Shown: piece by piece, positions 1 through 8,459 of the stretch | How positions within the stretch are numbered: position 1 is the first letter of the stretch | Layout: each line of letters opens with the position of its first letter | Source of the DNA: Pseudogracilibacillus sp037071985 | GTDB lineage: Bacteria > Bacillota > Bacilli > Bacillales > Amphibacillaceae | Direction: 5' to 3' | DNA: 64,000 bases | Assembly (NCBI RefSeq): GCF_037071985.1 | Contig: NZ_JAXHDF010000003.1 | Span: 186,001 to 250,000, forward strand | Notes under the pieces: model-generated | Seen by the model: the letters and a program-made list of their open reading frames with translations, nothing else | Told to the model about the DNA's origin: nothing | Database searches by the model: none | Position numbers and translations under genes: made by a program

Positions 1-2
1 CT

Positions 3-311
3 CAGCGTCTCGTTGACAAAATGGATAGGGAAGTAACCTATGCGAACGGTCTGACTTCAACAGTTGTTGCACCGACAAAAATTGCAACCACTTTGTTAAA
101 TGATAAGTTATGTTTACAAGCAGCAATTAAGACATGTAATATTTTAGATTTTACAAAGGTAAACTATGTCCGTATTAAAAATACACTTGAAATTAGTGAA
201 ATTGAAGTATCAGAAAATCTATTGGAACATGTGAAAGAGCATCCGAATTTGGAATTAATTTCTGATCCAGATGAAATTGAATTTGATAAGCATGGAAATT
301 TTGCAAAATAG
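3..311 (+). CDS. larA: LarA-like nickel-dependent racemase/epimerase, C-terminal part (5' end outside window)
   Basis: The frame is open from the first bases of the window (QRLVDKMDREV...), so this is the last ~102 residues of a gene that begins upstream; the ATG at position 21 is internal. The C-terminus, with VRIKNTLEISEIEVSE, then NPNLEL-like text and a FDKHGNF ending, resembles the LarA/DUF2088 family, which uses the nickel-pincer cofactor NPN to racemise or epimerise alpha-hydroxy acids. The assignment is supported by larB and a larC domain 2.6-4.4 kb downstream. Catalytic histidines and the cofactor lysine lie outside the window, so the substrate cannot be read. The dehydrogenase and gluconokinase-like neighbours suggest a sugar acid rather than lactate. 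Only 15 bases separate its stop from the next gene, consistent with one operon. Confidence 0.7.
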   Translation, partial: QRLVDKMDREVTYANGLTSTVVAPTKIATTLLNDKLCLQAAIKTCNILDFTKVNYVRIKNTLEISEIEVSENLLEHVKEHPNLELISDPDEIEFDKHGNFAK

Positions 312-326
312 AAGGGGACAGAAGAA

Positions 327-1097
327 ATGAGTAAATTATTTGATTTAACTGGAAAAGTTGCTGTAGCAGTCGGTGGAAATAGTGTGCTCGGCAGCTCGAT
401 TGCAAAGGGCTTTGCAGAACATGGGGCGAAAATTGCGATACTTGGGCGTAATATGGAAAAAGCAGAAGAAGTAGCTCAGGAAATTAATGAAAATGGTGGA
501 GAGGCAAAAGCATTCCAAGGGGATGTGAGTGAGCTTGAGACAATTGAAAATGCTGCAAAAGAAATTGAAGCTTGGGCAGGTGGTTGGGATATTTTACTTA
601 ATGCACCTGGAATGAATAGTTCAACTCCATTTTTTGAGCTTACACAAGAAGAATGGGACAATATTATGGATGTAAACTTGAAAGGTCTTGTGTTTACGAC
701 ACAGATTTTTGCTGAAAAGATGATTGAGCACGAAAGAAAAGGGAGCATTATTAATATTTCATCGGTATCTTCGACGACACCACTTTCACGTGTATTTACG
801 TATTCAGCTTCAAAAGCAGGTGTTAACAGTGTAACCCAATTTTTAGCCAGAGAATTTGCGCCAAATGGTATTCGTGTAAATGCTATCATTCCTGGATTTT
901 TCCCGGCTGAACAAAACCGTAAAATTTTAAGTGAAGAACGAATTGCTTCTATTATGGGCCATACGCCGATGAATCGTTTCGGTAAACCAGAAGAACTGCA
1001 AGGTGCAGCTGTTTACTTAGCGTCTGATAAAGCATCTGGATTTGTTACAGGTACATTTATACGTGTTGACGGTGGTTTTGGAAACATGACCATCTAA
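327..1097 (+). CDS. SDR-family oxidoreductase, D-mannonate oxidoreductase (UxuB)-like
   Basis: This is a classical short-chain dehydrogenase of 256 residues and usual length. The nucleotide loop is GGNSVLG at residues 16-22, close to the TGGxxVLG form of UxuB-type mannonate oxidoreductases. NAPG is at 92-95, the active-site Asn is N117 (VNLKG), Ser is about 145-146, and YSASK gives Tyr159 and Lys163. The C-terminal part has IIPGFFPAEQNR, HTPMNRFG and an RVDGGFGNMTI-type ending, which I associate with the fructuronate/mannonate subgroup. It would interconvert a keto and hydroxy sugar acid with NAD(P)H. The ribosome binding site is GAAGGGGA. It sits between the LarA-like gene and the gluconokinase-like gene and probably feeds the same route. 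Exact substrate is inference; gluconate 5-dehydrogenase is the main alternative. Confidence 0.75.
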   Translation: MSKLFDLTGKVAVAVGGNSVLGSSIAKGFAEHGAKIAILGRNMEKAEEVAQEINENGGEAKAFQGDVSELETIENAAKEIEAWAGGWDILLNAPGMNSSTPFFELTQEEWDNIMDVNLKGLVFTTQIFAEKMIEHERKGSIINISSVSSTTPLSRVFTYSASKAGVNSVTQFLAREFAPNGIRVNAIIPGFFPAEQNRKILSEERIASIMGHTPMNRFGKPEELQGAAVYLASDKASGFVTGTFIRVDGGFGNMTI

Positions 1098-1174
1098 AGA
1101 ATACTTTTTTGAGAGTTGAAAATTGTTGATTTAGTCTTTTCCTAAGGGTTTAAGAAAAATGACGATTAACCCAT

Positions 1175-1298
1175 GAGGTTGGGAAATAAATAAAACTAGC
1201 AACTGAAAGGACGAACAATATGTTAGTTAAGCGAAGTATATTTTCGAAGCTATCATCGTTCGTCTTTTCTTTGATAAAAATATTTTTCCCTTGGCCTT
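1175..1298. repeat. short, internally deleted copy of a dispersed TIR repeat
   Basis: The left end (GAGGTTGGGAAATAAATAAA, then ACTAGCAACTGAAAGG and CGAACAATATG) and the right end (CGAAGCTATCAT, then CGTCTTTTCTTTGATAAAAATA and CTTGGCCTT) match the two ends of the longer copies at 25146-25609 and 59585-60007. The roughly 300-base middle is absent. It fills most of the 355-base gap between the SDR gene and the gluconokinase gene. A 82-residue reverse ORF over it is a shadow. It looks like a MITE-style derivative. Confidence 0.7.
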
Positions 1299-1452
1299 CT
1301 AAACTAAAATTGATACAGAAGGTGCTACGCTCCCATCCAATTGAAAATGTAGTTTTATCGTGAAGTAACATACATGCTAAAAATGCAATCCTATTCATCG
1401 ATTTTCAACACAGACAATCTATTCAAGTATTTCATAGTAAAGGAAGATTACG

Positions 1453-2931
1453 ATGGGAAGAGAACTAGTCATCGGACTTGATCTAGGAACAACGAGTGTC
1501 AAAGCGGTCCTATTTAATTTAGCAGGTGATGTCGTTAATGAAGAGGAACGGATGATATCATCTAATTATCCACAGCCTGGTTGGGTAGAACAAGACCCGT
1601 TTGAAATTGAACGTGGCGCTGTAAAAGTGTTAAAAAATATTCTATCTAGCGCAAAAATTTCACCTGGTGAATTGCTTGCAGTAGGAATCTCTTGCGCAAT
1701 GCATTCAATTATCTGCGTAGATGACAATATGGAAGCCATATCCCCAATGCTTATTTGGGCAGATGGGAGAGCAAGCAATCAGGCGGAGGAACTTCGTACT
1801 TCAGATGAAAAAAACATTCACGCAAGAACGGGAACGCCAATTCATCCGATGTCACCATTTACAAAGTTATTATGGATGAAAGAAACAGCGTATGAGCCGT
1901 ATAAAAAAGCAACTTATTTCATGTCAATGAAAGAATTTTTAATAGAGAAGTGGTTCGGTAAACGCATTGTGGATTTTGCGATGGCTTCGGCGACTGGAAT
2001 GCTGAATTTGAAAACATTGGACTGGGATGAAGAGACACTCTCGCTTACCGGAGTGACGAAAGACCAGCTTTCTACGATTGTATCACCGACTGAAATGTTA
2101 ACAGAGATGGATCCAATCATTCAAAAAGAAATAGGTTTTACGGAGGAGGTTCCCTTTGTTATCGGTTCCGCAGATGGACAATTGGCAAATCTCGGTAGTG
2201 GTGCTATATCTCCGGGAGAAGTTGCTATTTCAGCTGGTACGAGTGGAGCAATTCGTCAATTTGTTCAAGGGACACCAATTGATTCAAATCAAGAAACATT
2301 CACATACGCTTTTTCTGAAGAATTATCTATTGTCGGAGGTCCGACGAATAATGGCGGAATCGCCCTTCAATGGGTTAAAGACTTGCTCGAATTTGAAGGA
2401 AGCCATGATGAATTATTAGCTGGGGCAGAAAAAATTTCACCAGGAGCTGAGGGGATATTTTTCCATCCTTATGTGAATGGAGAACGTGCTCCTCTATGGA
2501 ACCAGCGGGCGAAAGGAAACTTTTTTGGTCTCACGATGGTGCATAAAAAAGAACATCTTGTTCGAAGCGTGCTAGAAGGCATCACGTTTAATATATATCA
2601 AATTGGTCAAACACTTGAATCGTTAGCAGGGAAGCCAACTAAAATTAGTGTGAACGGTGGATTGACTCGTTCTCCTTTATGGGTTCAGATTTTAGCAGAT
2701 GTGTTTGGACAATCAGTTTATGTTTCTGACACACATCATAATGCTGCATGGGGAGCAGCCTGGACAGCATTAGTTGCAATCCAAAAAGTTGACTCTTTTG
2801 AAGAAATCAAGCAAAATTTGCCTAAAGAACAAGTGATTGAACCAAATATGAAAAATCATGCTATATACAAAGAGATTTATAAGAAATATGAAGCGATCGG
2901 AAATGATTTGGCAAAATATTTTACTGAATGA
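1453..2931 (+). CDS. gntK: FGGY-family carbohydrate kinase, gluconokinase-like
   Basis: The protein has 492 residues with the two FGGY domains. The N-terminal phosphate loop is GLDLGTTSVKAVLF, followed by GWVEQDP, and the middle holds IGSADGQLANLGSGA with the catalytic-base Asp, then AGTSGAIR. The second domain has HPYVNGERAPLWN and VNGGLTRSPLWVQILADV. The GSxDGxLANLG signature favours gluconokinase over xylulokinase. It would phosphorylate D-gluconate or a related aldonate at C6 using ATP. The start has AAAGGAAG 5-13 bases upstream. It is separated from the SDR gene by a repeat but its last bases overlap larB, so it is probably cotranscribed with the cofactor genes. This links the Lar enzyme to sugar-acid catabolism. 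Confidence 0.8.
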   Translation: MGRELVIGLDLGTTSVKAVLFNLAGDVVNEEERMISSNYPQPGWVEQDPFEIERGAVKVLKNILSSAKISPGELLAVGISCAMHSIICVDDNMEAISPMLIWADGRASNQAEELRTSDEKNIHARTGTPIHPMSPFTKLLWMKETAYEPYKKATYFMSMKEFLIEKWFGKRIVDFAMASATGMLNLKTLDWDEETLSLTGVTKDQLSTIVSPTEMLTEMDPIIQKEIGFTEEVPFVIGSADGQLANLGSGAISPGEVAISAGTSGAIRQFVQGTPIDSNQETFTYAFSEELSIVGGPTNNGGIALQWVKDLLEFEGSHDELLAGAEKISPGAEGIFFHPYVNGERAPLWNQRAKGNFFGLTMVHKKEHLVRSVLEGITFNIYQIGQTLESLAGKPTKISVNGGLTRSPLWVQILADVFGQSVYVSDTHHNAAWGAAWTALVAIQKVDSFEEIKQNLPKEQVIEPNMKNHAIYKEIYKKYEAIGNDLAKYFTE

Positions 2932-2948
2932 GTAAAGGCGGGACGATG

Positions 2949-3686
2949 ATGGAAGATATTTTAAAGCAAGTTCAACGAGGCGAATTAACGATTGAACAAG
3001 CGAAAGAAAAACTTGCGACGTATGAAAATTTAGGTTTTGCTAAAGTAGACCATCATCGTGAACAACGGACTGGATTCCCTGAAGTCATTTATGGGGAAGG
3101 AAAAACGGCCGAGCAGATTGTTCGAATCATGGAAGCAATCAAAGCTAAAGACAATAATGTCCTCATTACTCGGATAGATAAAGAAAAAGCGGAAGCGATC
3201 TTAGAGAAGCATCCAGAATTTATTTATGATGAGACAAGCCGACTAGTATTTTATAAAAAAGAAAAACAGCCAGTGCCGACAGGAAGCTATATTGCTGTTC
3301 TTTGTGCGGGTACCTCCGATTTGCCAGTTGCCGAAGAAGCTGCAATCACTGCAGAGGTAATGGGAAGTGAAGTACGGAGATTTTATGATGTAGGAGTTGC
3401 TGGTATTCATCGTTTATTTGATCAAATGGATGAGATTAAACAAGCGAATGTTTCCATCGTTGTTGCCGGGATGGAAGGCGCGTTGCCAAGTGTTGTGGGA
3501 GGACTTGTTGCACACCCGGTAATTGCGGTTCCAACAAGTATTGGTTATGGTGCAAGTTTTCAAGGTCTATCCGCTTTATTAACGATGCTTAATTCCTGCG
3601 CCTCAGGAATAAGTGTCGTAAATATCGACAATGGATTTGGTGGAGCATATAGCGCTGTATTAATTGATAAACTTGCCCGCCGATAG
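2949..3686 (+). CDS. larB: LarB, pyridinium-3,5-biscarboxylate mononucleotide synthase
   Basis: LarB carboxylates and hydrolyses nicotinate adenine dinucleotide in the first step of nickel-pincer cofactor synthesis. The C-terminal half is a PurE-like domain (IAVLCAGTSDLPVAEEA, then FYDVGVAGIHRL, GMEGALPSVVGGL, IAVPTSIGYG). It contains a conserved Cys in LNSCASG that corresponds to the family's substrate-adduct cysteine. Length (~245 aa) is typical. The longest frame starts at 2928 inside the gluconokinase stop region, but the ribosome binding site AAAGGCGGG at 2934-2942 places the start at 2946 or, better, 2949. Its presence supports calling the truncated first gene LarA-like. LarE, needed to sulphurise the cofactor, is not in the window. 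Confidence 0.9.
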   Translation: MEDILKQVQRGELTIEQAKEKLATYENLGFAKVDHHREQRTGFPEVIYGEGKTAEQIVRIMEAIKAKDNNVLITRIDKEKAEAILEKHPEFIYDETSRLVFYKKEKQPVPTGSYIAVLCAGTSDLPVAEEAAITAEVMGSEVRRFYDVGVAGIHRLFDQMDEIKQANVSIVVAGMEGALPSVVGGLVAHPVIAVPTSIGYGASFQGLSALLTMLNSCASGISVVNIDNGFGGAYSAVLIDKLARR

Positions 3687-3903
3687 CAAGTCATATAGAG
3701 GTTGAACTGGCTTATATTTTGCTAAAAACGTTATACTAGTATATTATTTCCCGTATTTAGATAAATCAACTTTTTGATTTGCTGTCTTCTTTTTTATTGA
3801 AGAAAGTATGTTGATTATGTTTAACTCGCTTAGGGTCACAAGTATTTCATGTGTTAAAAGAACGGATCGAATACAGAATCATTAGTGGAAGGAGTTAACT
3901 TGA

Positions 3904-4383
3904 ATGAATAATCATTTGCCGCCAGATGAAGAACATATTGATACTAATATGGTTAAATTGGAAGTTAATTTGGATGATATTTCTGGAGAGGTGCTCGGAT
4001 ATGTGATGGATTTATTGTTTGAGGCGGGCGCTAATGATGTGTATTATACTCCTATTTACATGAAAAAAAATCGACCGGGAATTTTACTTCAACTACTTTG
4101 TTCGCAAAATGTACTAGAAAAAATGAAGAGGATTCTTTTTACAGAAACAACAACGTTAGGAGTCCGTTATTATCCATTAACCGTTCATAGAATGGAACGA
4201 ACCTATACAAAAATTAATACAGAATGGGGAAAAGTTACTGTAAAGCTCGGCTTACTTCATGGAAAGGTCGTTCAACGCTCACCAGAATATGAAGACTGTA
4301 AATCTCTCGCCGAAAAACATCAAATTCCACTCAAAACAATTTTTCAAGCTGTTTGGAAAGCAATGGAACATAAAGATTCTTGA
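3904..4383 (+). CDS. larC: free-standing LarC C-terminal domain (LarC2), nickel insertion protein
   Basis: LarC inserts nickel into the cofactor precursor. Known LarC proteins are about 400 residues, and in Lactiplantibacillus plantarum two ORFs (larC1, larC2) are joined by ribosomal frameshifting. Here only the LarC2 half exists: VNLDDISGEVLGYVMDLLFEAGA, TPIYMKKNRPGILL and TTLGVRYYPLTVHRM, 159 residues in all. It has its own good ribosome binding site (GGAAGGAG at 3890-3896) and ATG. The 217 bases upstream, back to larB, contain no LarC1 sequence, so this is not a local frameshift. The N-terminal domain must be encoded elsewhere or be missing. A strong terminator follows. Confidence 0.85.
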   Translation: MNNHLPPDEEHIDTNMVKLEVNLDDISGEVLGYVMDLLFEAGANDVYYTPIYMKKNRPGILLQLLCSQNVLEKMKRILFTETTTLGVRYYPLTVHRMERTYTKINTEWGKVTVKLGLLHGKVVQRSPEYEDCKSLAEKHQIPLKTIFQAVWKAMEHKDS

Positions 4384-4534
4384 ATAGCTTAAAGCTTATA
4401 GTTTCACAAATAGGCTTAGGAATTATATACGGTTTTTCTCTATCATTGATATGGGAAAGTTGTATTACACGGTATGGTAATCACTGTCATACTGGCGTTT
4501 GAACATTTTCCTATCTAGATTACCAAAAGTTGCA

Positions 4535-4564
4535 GGCAAGCTTTTAAATAGCTTGCCTTTTTTG
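4535..4564 (+). terminator. rho-independent terminator closing the lar/gluconokinase cluster
   Basis: GGCAAGC, a 9-base loop, GCTTGCC and a run of seven T. It lies 150 bases after the larC2 stop and before the pectin ABC operon. A 63-residue ORF drawn through it is not supported. Confidence 0.85.
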
Positions 4565-4713
4565 ATACCATCTTTATCCTTCATTTACGTCTCTTTTCTA
4601 CTCATTTTTCACAAATTAACCAATATGTTTAAAAAATTAAACAATTATCTTAAAATATTAAATTTTAAAAGTAAGCGATTTCAATTATGATTAAAAATAG
4701 AGAAGGAGGAGAA
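4565..4713 (+). promoter_or_regulatory. leader of the pectin ABC operon; AT-rich, possible palindrome
   Basis: This leader is extremely AT-rich. A 16-base palindrome, GTTTAAAAAATTAAAC, lies at 4627-4642 and could be an operator, although such sequences arise easily in AT-rich DNA. I see no convincing TTGACA/TATAAT pair. The preceding stretch, 4384-4534, holds only a weak inverted repeat around 4468-4497 and no gene. Confidence 0.25.
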
Positions 4714-4716
4714 ATG

Positions 4717-5640
4717 ATGGATTCACCACAACAAGTAAGAAATATGCAAACTAAAAAAAAGTTTAACAGTGAAAAATGGATTCCGTATTTATTCACGTTG
4801 CCCTCATTTCTAATTATTGCAGCTTTTTTATTTTATCCGATTGGAACTGTTTTTTATTATAGTTTCCAGCATTATGATATTTCCGCCCCTTTTTATAACC
4901 GTTTTGCTGGCTTCGAAAATTTTGTAACCATTTTCACAGAAGATAAAATGTTCTTGCGAAGTCTTTGGACCAGTGTGAAATGGGTCGTATCTGAAGTTGG
5001 CTTACAATTAGTTTTTGGAATGATTTTTGCATTACTATTAAATCAAACATTTAAATTAAGGGGTTTAGTGAGAGCGCTTGCTTTTATTCCTTGGGCCATT
5101 TCAGGAGTGTTGGCATCCGTCATGTGGTCGTTAATGTATAACGAGCATATGGGAGTGTTTAATGACTTGCTGATGAAGTTAGGTATTATTAGTGAACCGA
5201 AAGCGTTTTTAGCAGGTACGACCAGTGCTTTTATTGCTGTTATTATCGCTGAATTATGGAGAGGGATTCCTTTCTTTGCGATTACATTGCTAGCTTCTCT
5301 ACAAAGTATTCCAGAAGAGTTATACGAAGCTGCCGATGTCGATGGTGCAGGGAAATGGCGTCAATTTATCGCAATTACATTACCCCACCTAAAAAATACG
5401 ATTATATTAACAACGTTGTTACGTGTCGTTTGGGAATTTAATAACGTTGATTTGATCTTTAACCTAACAGGTGGTGGACCAGCGAATTCCACAACGACCT
5501 TAACGATGTATATTGTAAACTTAGCCGTTCATGGCAGTGACTTTGGATATGGCGCAGCTTTAACTGTCATCTCATTTGGAATTTTGTTTATCTTTGCAAT
5601 GACTTACTTATTAATAACTCGTTATCAAAGGGAGGATTAA
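4717..5640 (+). CDS. sugar ABC transporter permease (MalF/UgpA type; YesP-like)
   Basis: An inner-membrane permease of ~308 residues with six predicted membrane segments (for example IPYLFTLPSFLIIAAFLFYP near the start). It carries the EAA loop EELYEAADVDGAGKWRQF, which contacts the ATPase. The frame opens at 4687, but GAAGGAGG at 4702-4709 points to ATG 4714 or 4717. The next permease starts 8 bases after the stop and a solute-binding lipoprotein follows, giving a CUT1 importer without its own ATPase. Such systems usually share an MsmX-type ATPase encoded elsewhere. By position beside GH105, YesM/YesN and KDG genes, the cargo is probably unsaturated rhamnogalacturonan or oligogalacturonate. 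Confidence 0.85.
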   Translation: MDSPQQVRNMQTKKKFNSEKWIPYLFTLPSFLIIAAFLFYPIGTVFYYSFQHYDISAPFYNRFAGFENFVTIFTEDKMFLRSLWTSVKWVVSEVGLQLVFGMIFALLLNQTFKLRGLVRALAFIPWAISGVLASVMWSLMYNEHMGVFNDLLMKLGIISEPKAFLAGTTSAFIAVIIAELWRGIPFFAITLLASLQSIPEELYEAADVDGAGKWRQFIAITLPHLKNTIILTTLLRVVWEFNNVDLIFNLTGGGPANSTTTLTMYIVNLAVHGSDFGYGAALTVISFGILFIFAMTYLLITRYQRED

Positions 5641-5647
5641 TTACTAA

Positions 5648-6484
5648 ATGATTAAAATGAATCGAAAAAAAGATAAAATCATGTTTCTCTACCTTCCTCT
5701 TACTTTAATGATTACTTGGACGATATTTCCTATTTATTGGACGATTAATACGGCTTTTAAACAAGAAGGGGATATTGTGAAACGACCGCTTGAATATATC
5801 CCTTCTGCACCGACGATTGAGAACTTTGTCGTTGCATGGAAAAATGTAGGATTTGCTACTTTTTTTAAAAATAGTTTAATCATTGGTTTCTTTACTGTTC
5901 TTATTGTCATTATTTTGTCTACTTTATCTGGCTATGCGTTAAGTAGATATAATTTTAAGGGAAAACGTTTCTTTTTATTAATGTTATTAAGCACACAATT
6001 TATTCCGAGAGCAATGTTAGTTATTCCGTTATTTATCATCTTTAAAAATCTTGGATTAATAAGTCATCCGTTATCTCTCATCATTACATATACGGCGGTT
6101 GAGATACCCTTTACAACTGTATTAATGAGTGGATTTATTGGAAATATACCGAAAGAATTAGAAGAAGCAGCTGCCATTGATGGATGTTCAAAGCTTCAAG
6201 CATTGCGGCATGTTATCTTACCATTATTACTGCCGGGAATAGTCGCTTGTGGGATCTTCACTTTTATCTATACATGGAATGAATTCTTACTTGCGTTAAT
6301 GCTCACGAATCAACAAGCGAAATTTACACTGCCGGTTGGATTAAGTTTTATGATGAGTGAATTTAACGTCAATTACGGCGCTTTGGCTGCGGGTAGTGTG
6401 ATTGCTTTAGTACCAGCAATACTTTTATTTGCTTATGCTCAGAAACATTTGGTTAGCGGAATGGGTGGGGCAATTAAAGGATAG
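5648..6484 (+). CDS. sugar ABC transporter permease (MalG type; YesQ-like)
   Basis: 278 residues with six predicted membrane segments and the EAA motif KELEEAAAIDGCSKLQALRH. The C-terminus QKHLVSGMGGAIKG is typical of MalG-type CUT1 permeases. It is the partner of the preceding permease and forms the translocation pore with it. A second Met at position 3 (5654) is possible, but GGGAGG at 5631-5636 suits the first. It is followed at 72 bases by the binding protein gene. Confidence 0.85.
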   Translation: MIKMNRKKDKIMFLYLPLTLMITWTIFPIYWTINTAFKQEGDIVKRPLEYIPSAPTIENFVVAWKNVGFATFFKNSLIIGFFTVLIVIILSTLSGYALSRYNFKGKRFFLLMLLSTQFIPRAMLVIPLFIIFKNLGLISHPLSLIITYTAVEIPFTTVLMSGFIGNIPKELEEAAAIDGCSKLQALRHVILPLLLPGIVACGIFTFIYTWNEFLLALMLTNQQAKFTLPVGLSFMMSEFNVNYGALAAGSVIALVPAILLFAYAQKHLVSGMGGAIKG

Positions 6485-6555
6485 ATGCCGGCCTTTAAAC
6501 AGTGGTTTTAATTATTTTAAATAGATTTACTAGAGATTGAGGGAGGAAGAAGAGA

Positions 6556-7890
6556 ATGTCAAAAAAATTATTACGTGTTGGACTATTACTTATGTTGATG
6601 CTTGGCGGTATTCTAGCTGCTTGTGGTGGTGGAAACGACGACACATCTACTAGTAATAAAGACGAGAGTTCAGGAGATGGTAATGCAAAGATTACCTTTT
6701 GGGATGAAAACGCAGGACCTCAACGGACACCGATTTGGGAAGAACTTATAGAGAGATTTGAAGAAGAAAACCCGAATATAAAAGTAGAATATGTTGGTTT
6801 ACCGAAAGACTCCGCAAAATCAAAATTGGATACATCTATTGCAGCGGACGATATGCCTGACGTTGCATCCGTACAAACGAGTTGGTTGCCAGAGTTCGCT
6901 ATTCGTGAAGCATTACTTCCACTTGATGATTATTTAGCGGATTCTACGTTAAAAGATCTGATTAATACGGGCGCTATCGAGTTTAACAAAGATATCGTTC
7001 AAGATGGTGGTCTTTATGGGATTCCATACACACAAAACTTAGATATTATTTGGATTCGTTCAGATTGGTTTGAAGAAGAAGGAGTAAAAGTACCAGAAAC
7101 TTGGGATGACTTTTTTGCAGCAGCTAATGATATGACGACAGATGATCGTTATGGTTATACGATTCGTGGTGGAGCAGGTGGATCTTTTCAATTGCAACGT
7201 TTAATGTTCGCTTATTCAGGATTTGAAGACTACTTTGATGCAGATGGAAACGCTGTAATTAATGATCCGGAAAACGTGGAGTTTTTAGAAACATATTTTG
7301 ATTTATATAAAACGGCTACTCCTGAAAGTGATATAACGAACGATTATAAAGAAATGATCGCTGGATTTGATACTGGTGTTGTAGCAATGGTTCATCACAA
7401 TATTGGATCATTTGGAGAGCATAATAAAGCACTTGAATCCGATCAGTTCGAAGCAATTCCACTTCCAAAAACAGCTGATGGAAAGTACGTAGCGGAAGGT
7501 GGCAACACGATTAATATGTCAATTTTCAATTCTACAAAACACCCAGATGCTGCATGGAAATTTGTTGAATTTATTAACTCGGCTGAAAGTCAAAGTTACT
7601 GGAATGAGCAAGTTGGTCAAATTCCTACAAACTCAGATGTTTTAGAAATGGATTGGATTAAAGAAGCACCACATATAAAGACAGCTTTTGAAGTGTATGA
7701 TAATCCTGAAACAATTCTATACAAACCGCCATTCTATCTACCGGACTATCGTTCTATTCTTGATAATGTGGTTGATTCCGGTACACAGGCAGTATTAAGT
7801 GGTGAGATGACTGTTCAAGAATTCCTTGATTCATGGGCAGAAGAAATGGAAAAATCCGAGGCCAAATATCAGGAAGCATTTAAAGATTAA
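6556..7890 (+). CDS. extracellular sugar-binding lipoprotein (SBP family 1)
   Basis: 444 residues. A lipoprotein signal is present: KK near the start, a hydrophobic stretch, then the LAAC lipobox around residues 19-22, followed by a Gly/Asp/Ser-rich linker. The mature part begins KITFWDENAGPQ and includes PNIKVEYVGLP, the usual start of a family 1 oligosaccharide-binding protein, and SAESQSYW/IPTNSDV near the C-terminus. It captures the oligosaccharide outside the cell and hands it to the two permeases upstream. The ribosome binding site is GGGAGGAAG. Cargo is inferred from neighbours. Confidence 0.85.
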   Translation: MSKKLLRVGLLLMLMLGGILAACGGGNDDTSTSNKDESSGDGNAKITFWDENAGPQRTPIWEELIERFEEENPNIKVEYVGLPKDSAKSKLDTSIAADDMPDVASVQTSWLPEFAIREALLPLDDYLADSTLKDLINTGAIEFNKDIVQDGGLYGIPYTQNLDIIWIRSDWFEEEGVKVPETWDDFFAAANDMTTDDRYGYTIRGGAGGSFQLQRLMFAYSGFEDYFDADGNAVINDPENVEFLETYFDLYKTATPESDITNDYKEMIAGFDTGVVAMVHHNIGSFGEHNKALESDQFEAIPLPKTADGKYVAEGGNTINMSIFNSTKHPDAAWKFVEFINSAESQSYWNEQVGQIPTNSDVLEMDWIKEAPHIKTAFEVYDNPETILYKPPFYLPDYRSILDNVVDSGTQAVLSGEMTVQEFLDSWAEEMEKSEAKYQEAFKD

Positions 7891-7983
7891 ACTATTTTCT
7901 ATAAGATTTGGGATTGCAAACAACTCGGCTATTGAAAACTAATAGCTTTGAAACAGAATACGTAGACTGAACAGTAACTACTA

Positions 7984-8112
7984 GGTTGTATTCTGCTACA
8001 GACCATTGCTTTCCGTGGGCACGGCCTCAGCCTCCTTGAGAAAAACACTCTGCGGAGTCTTCGGACACGTGCTGTTCCCACAGGAGTCAATGGCCCTCGC
8101 TACAAACAACCA
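7984..8112. repeat. intergenic repeat with imperfect inverted ends
   Basis: The left end GGTTGTATTCTGCTACAG and a right end reading GCTACAAACAACC are imperfect inverted repeats, with CCATTG/CAATGG just inside. The interior (TTTCCGTGGGCACGGCCTC, CTGCGGAGTCTTCGGACA, TGTTCCCACAGGAGTC) is strongly self-complementary. From memory it resembles non-coding repeats common in Bacillaceae genomes. It occupies the left part of the ~570-base gap between the binding protein and GH105 genes. No gene is visible in it. Confidence 0.6.
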
Positions 8113-8152
8113 ACAGAAAAATTGAAACATACATCATACTATTATTATCATC

Positions 8153-8345
8153 CCAGCGGAGGAAATATGTGGAGACTCCTATGGGAGCATAGTCCTAGAT
8201 GAGACTACACAGTGCGTAGCACAAGGAGGCTCAACAGCCGCCCATGGTAAAGGAGACACTGTGAAAACAAGCGTAAGCGCAGCTCGAACAGATGTCGCTC
8301 TTATGCCCGTGGTGAAAGCGAAACTTATTTCCGTAGCGGTAAGGT
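8153..8345. repeat. second intergenic repeat; shares its 3' module with the 25 kb and 59.6 kb repeats
   Basis: From GGTAAAGGAGACAC (about 8245) through GATGTCGCTCTTATGCC and GTGGTGAAAGCGAA to TATTTCCG, the sequence closely parallels the inner right half of the repeats at 25146-25609 and 59585-60007. The left portion is different and contains its own inverted segments (GGAGACTCCTATGGGAGCATAGTCC). The region is more GC-rich than its surroundings and does not encode protein. Confidence 0.6.
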
Positions 8346-8459
8346 AATTACTTTCTAAAGTTAATGCACAGTTTCATCCACTACGAAATTGAAAATTCGA
8401 GGTATCGAAACAGTTGTACGATTCATTTCAAACTAATAGAGAGGGGAATTTTAAAACGT

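Noticed and set aside
1150..1398. 82-residue reverse-strand ORF
   Set aside because: It lies over the short repeat copy at 1175-1298 and has no ribosome binding site or family features; a shadow of a repeat.
3687..3903. LarC1 remnant or frameshift site between larB and larC2
   Set aside because: Neither frame shows the LarC N-terminal motifs, and larC2 has its own ribosome binding site.
4499..4690. 63-residue hydrophobic ORF before the permease gene
   Set aside because: It runs through the terminator at 4535-4564 and poly-T/A sequence, with no ribosome binding site.
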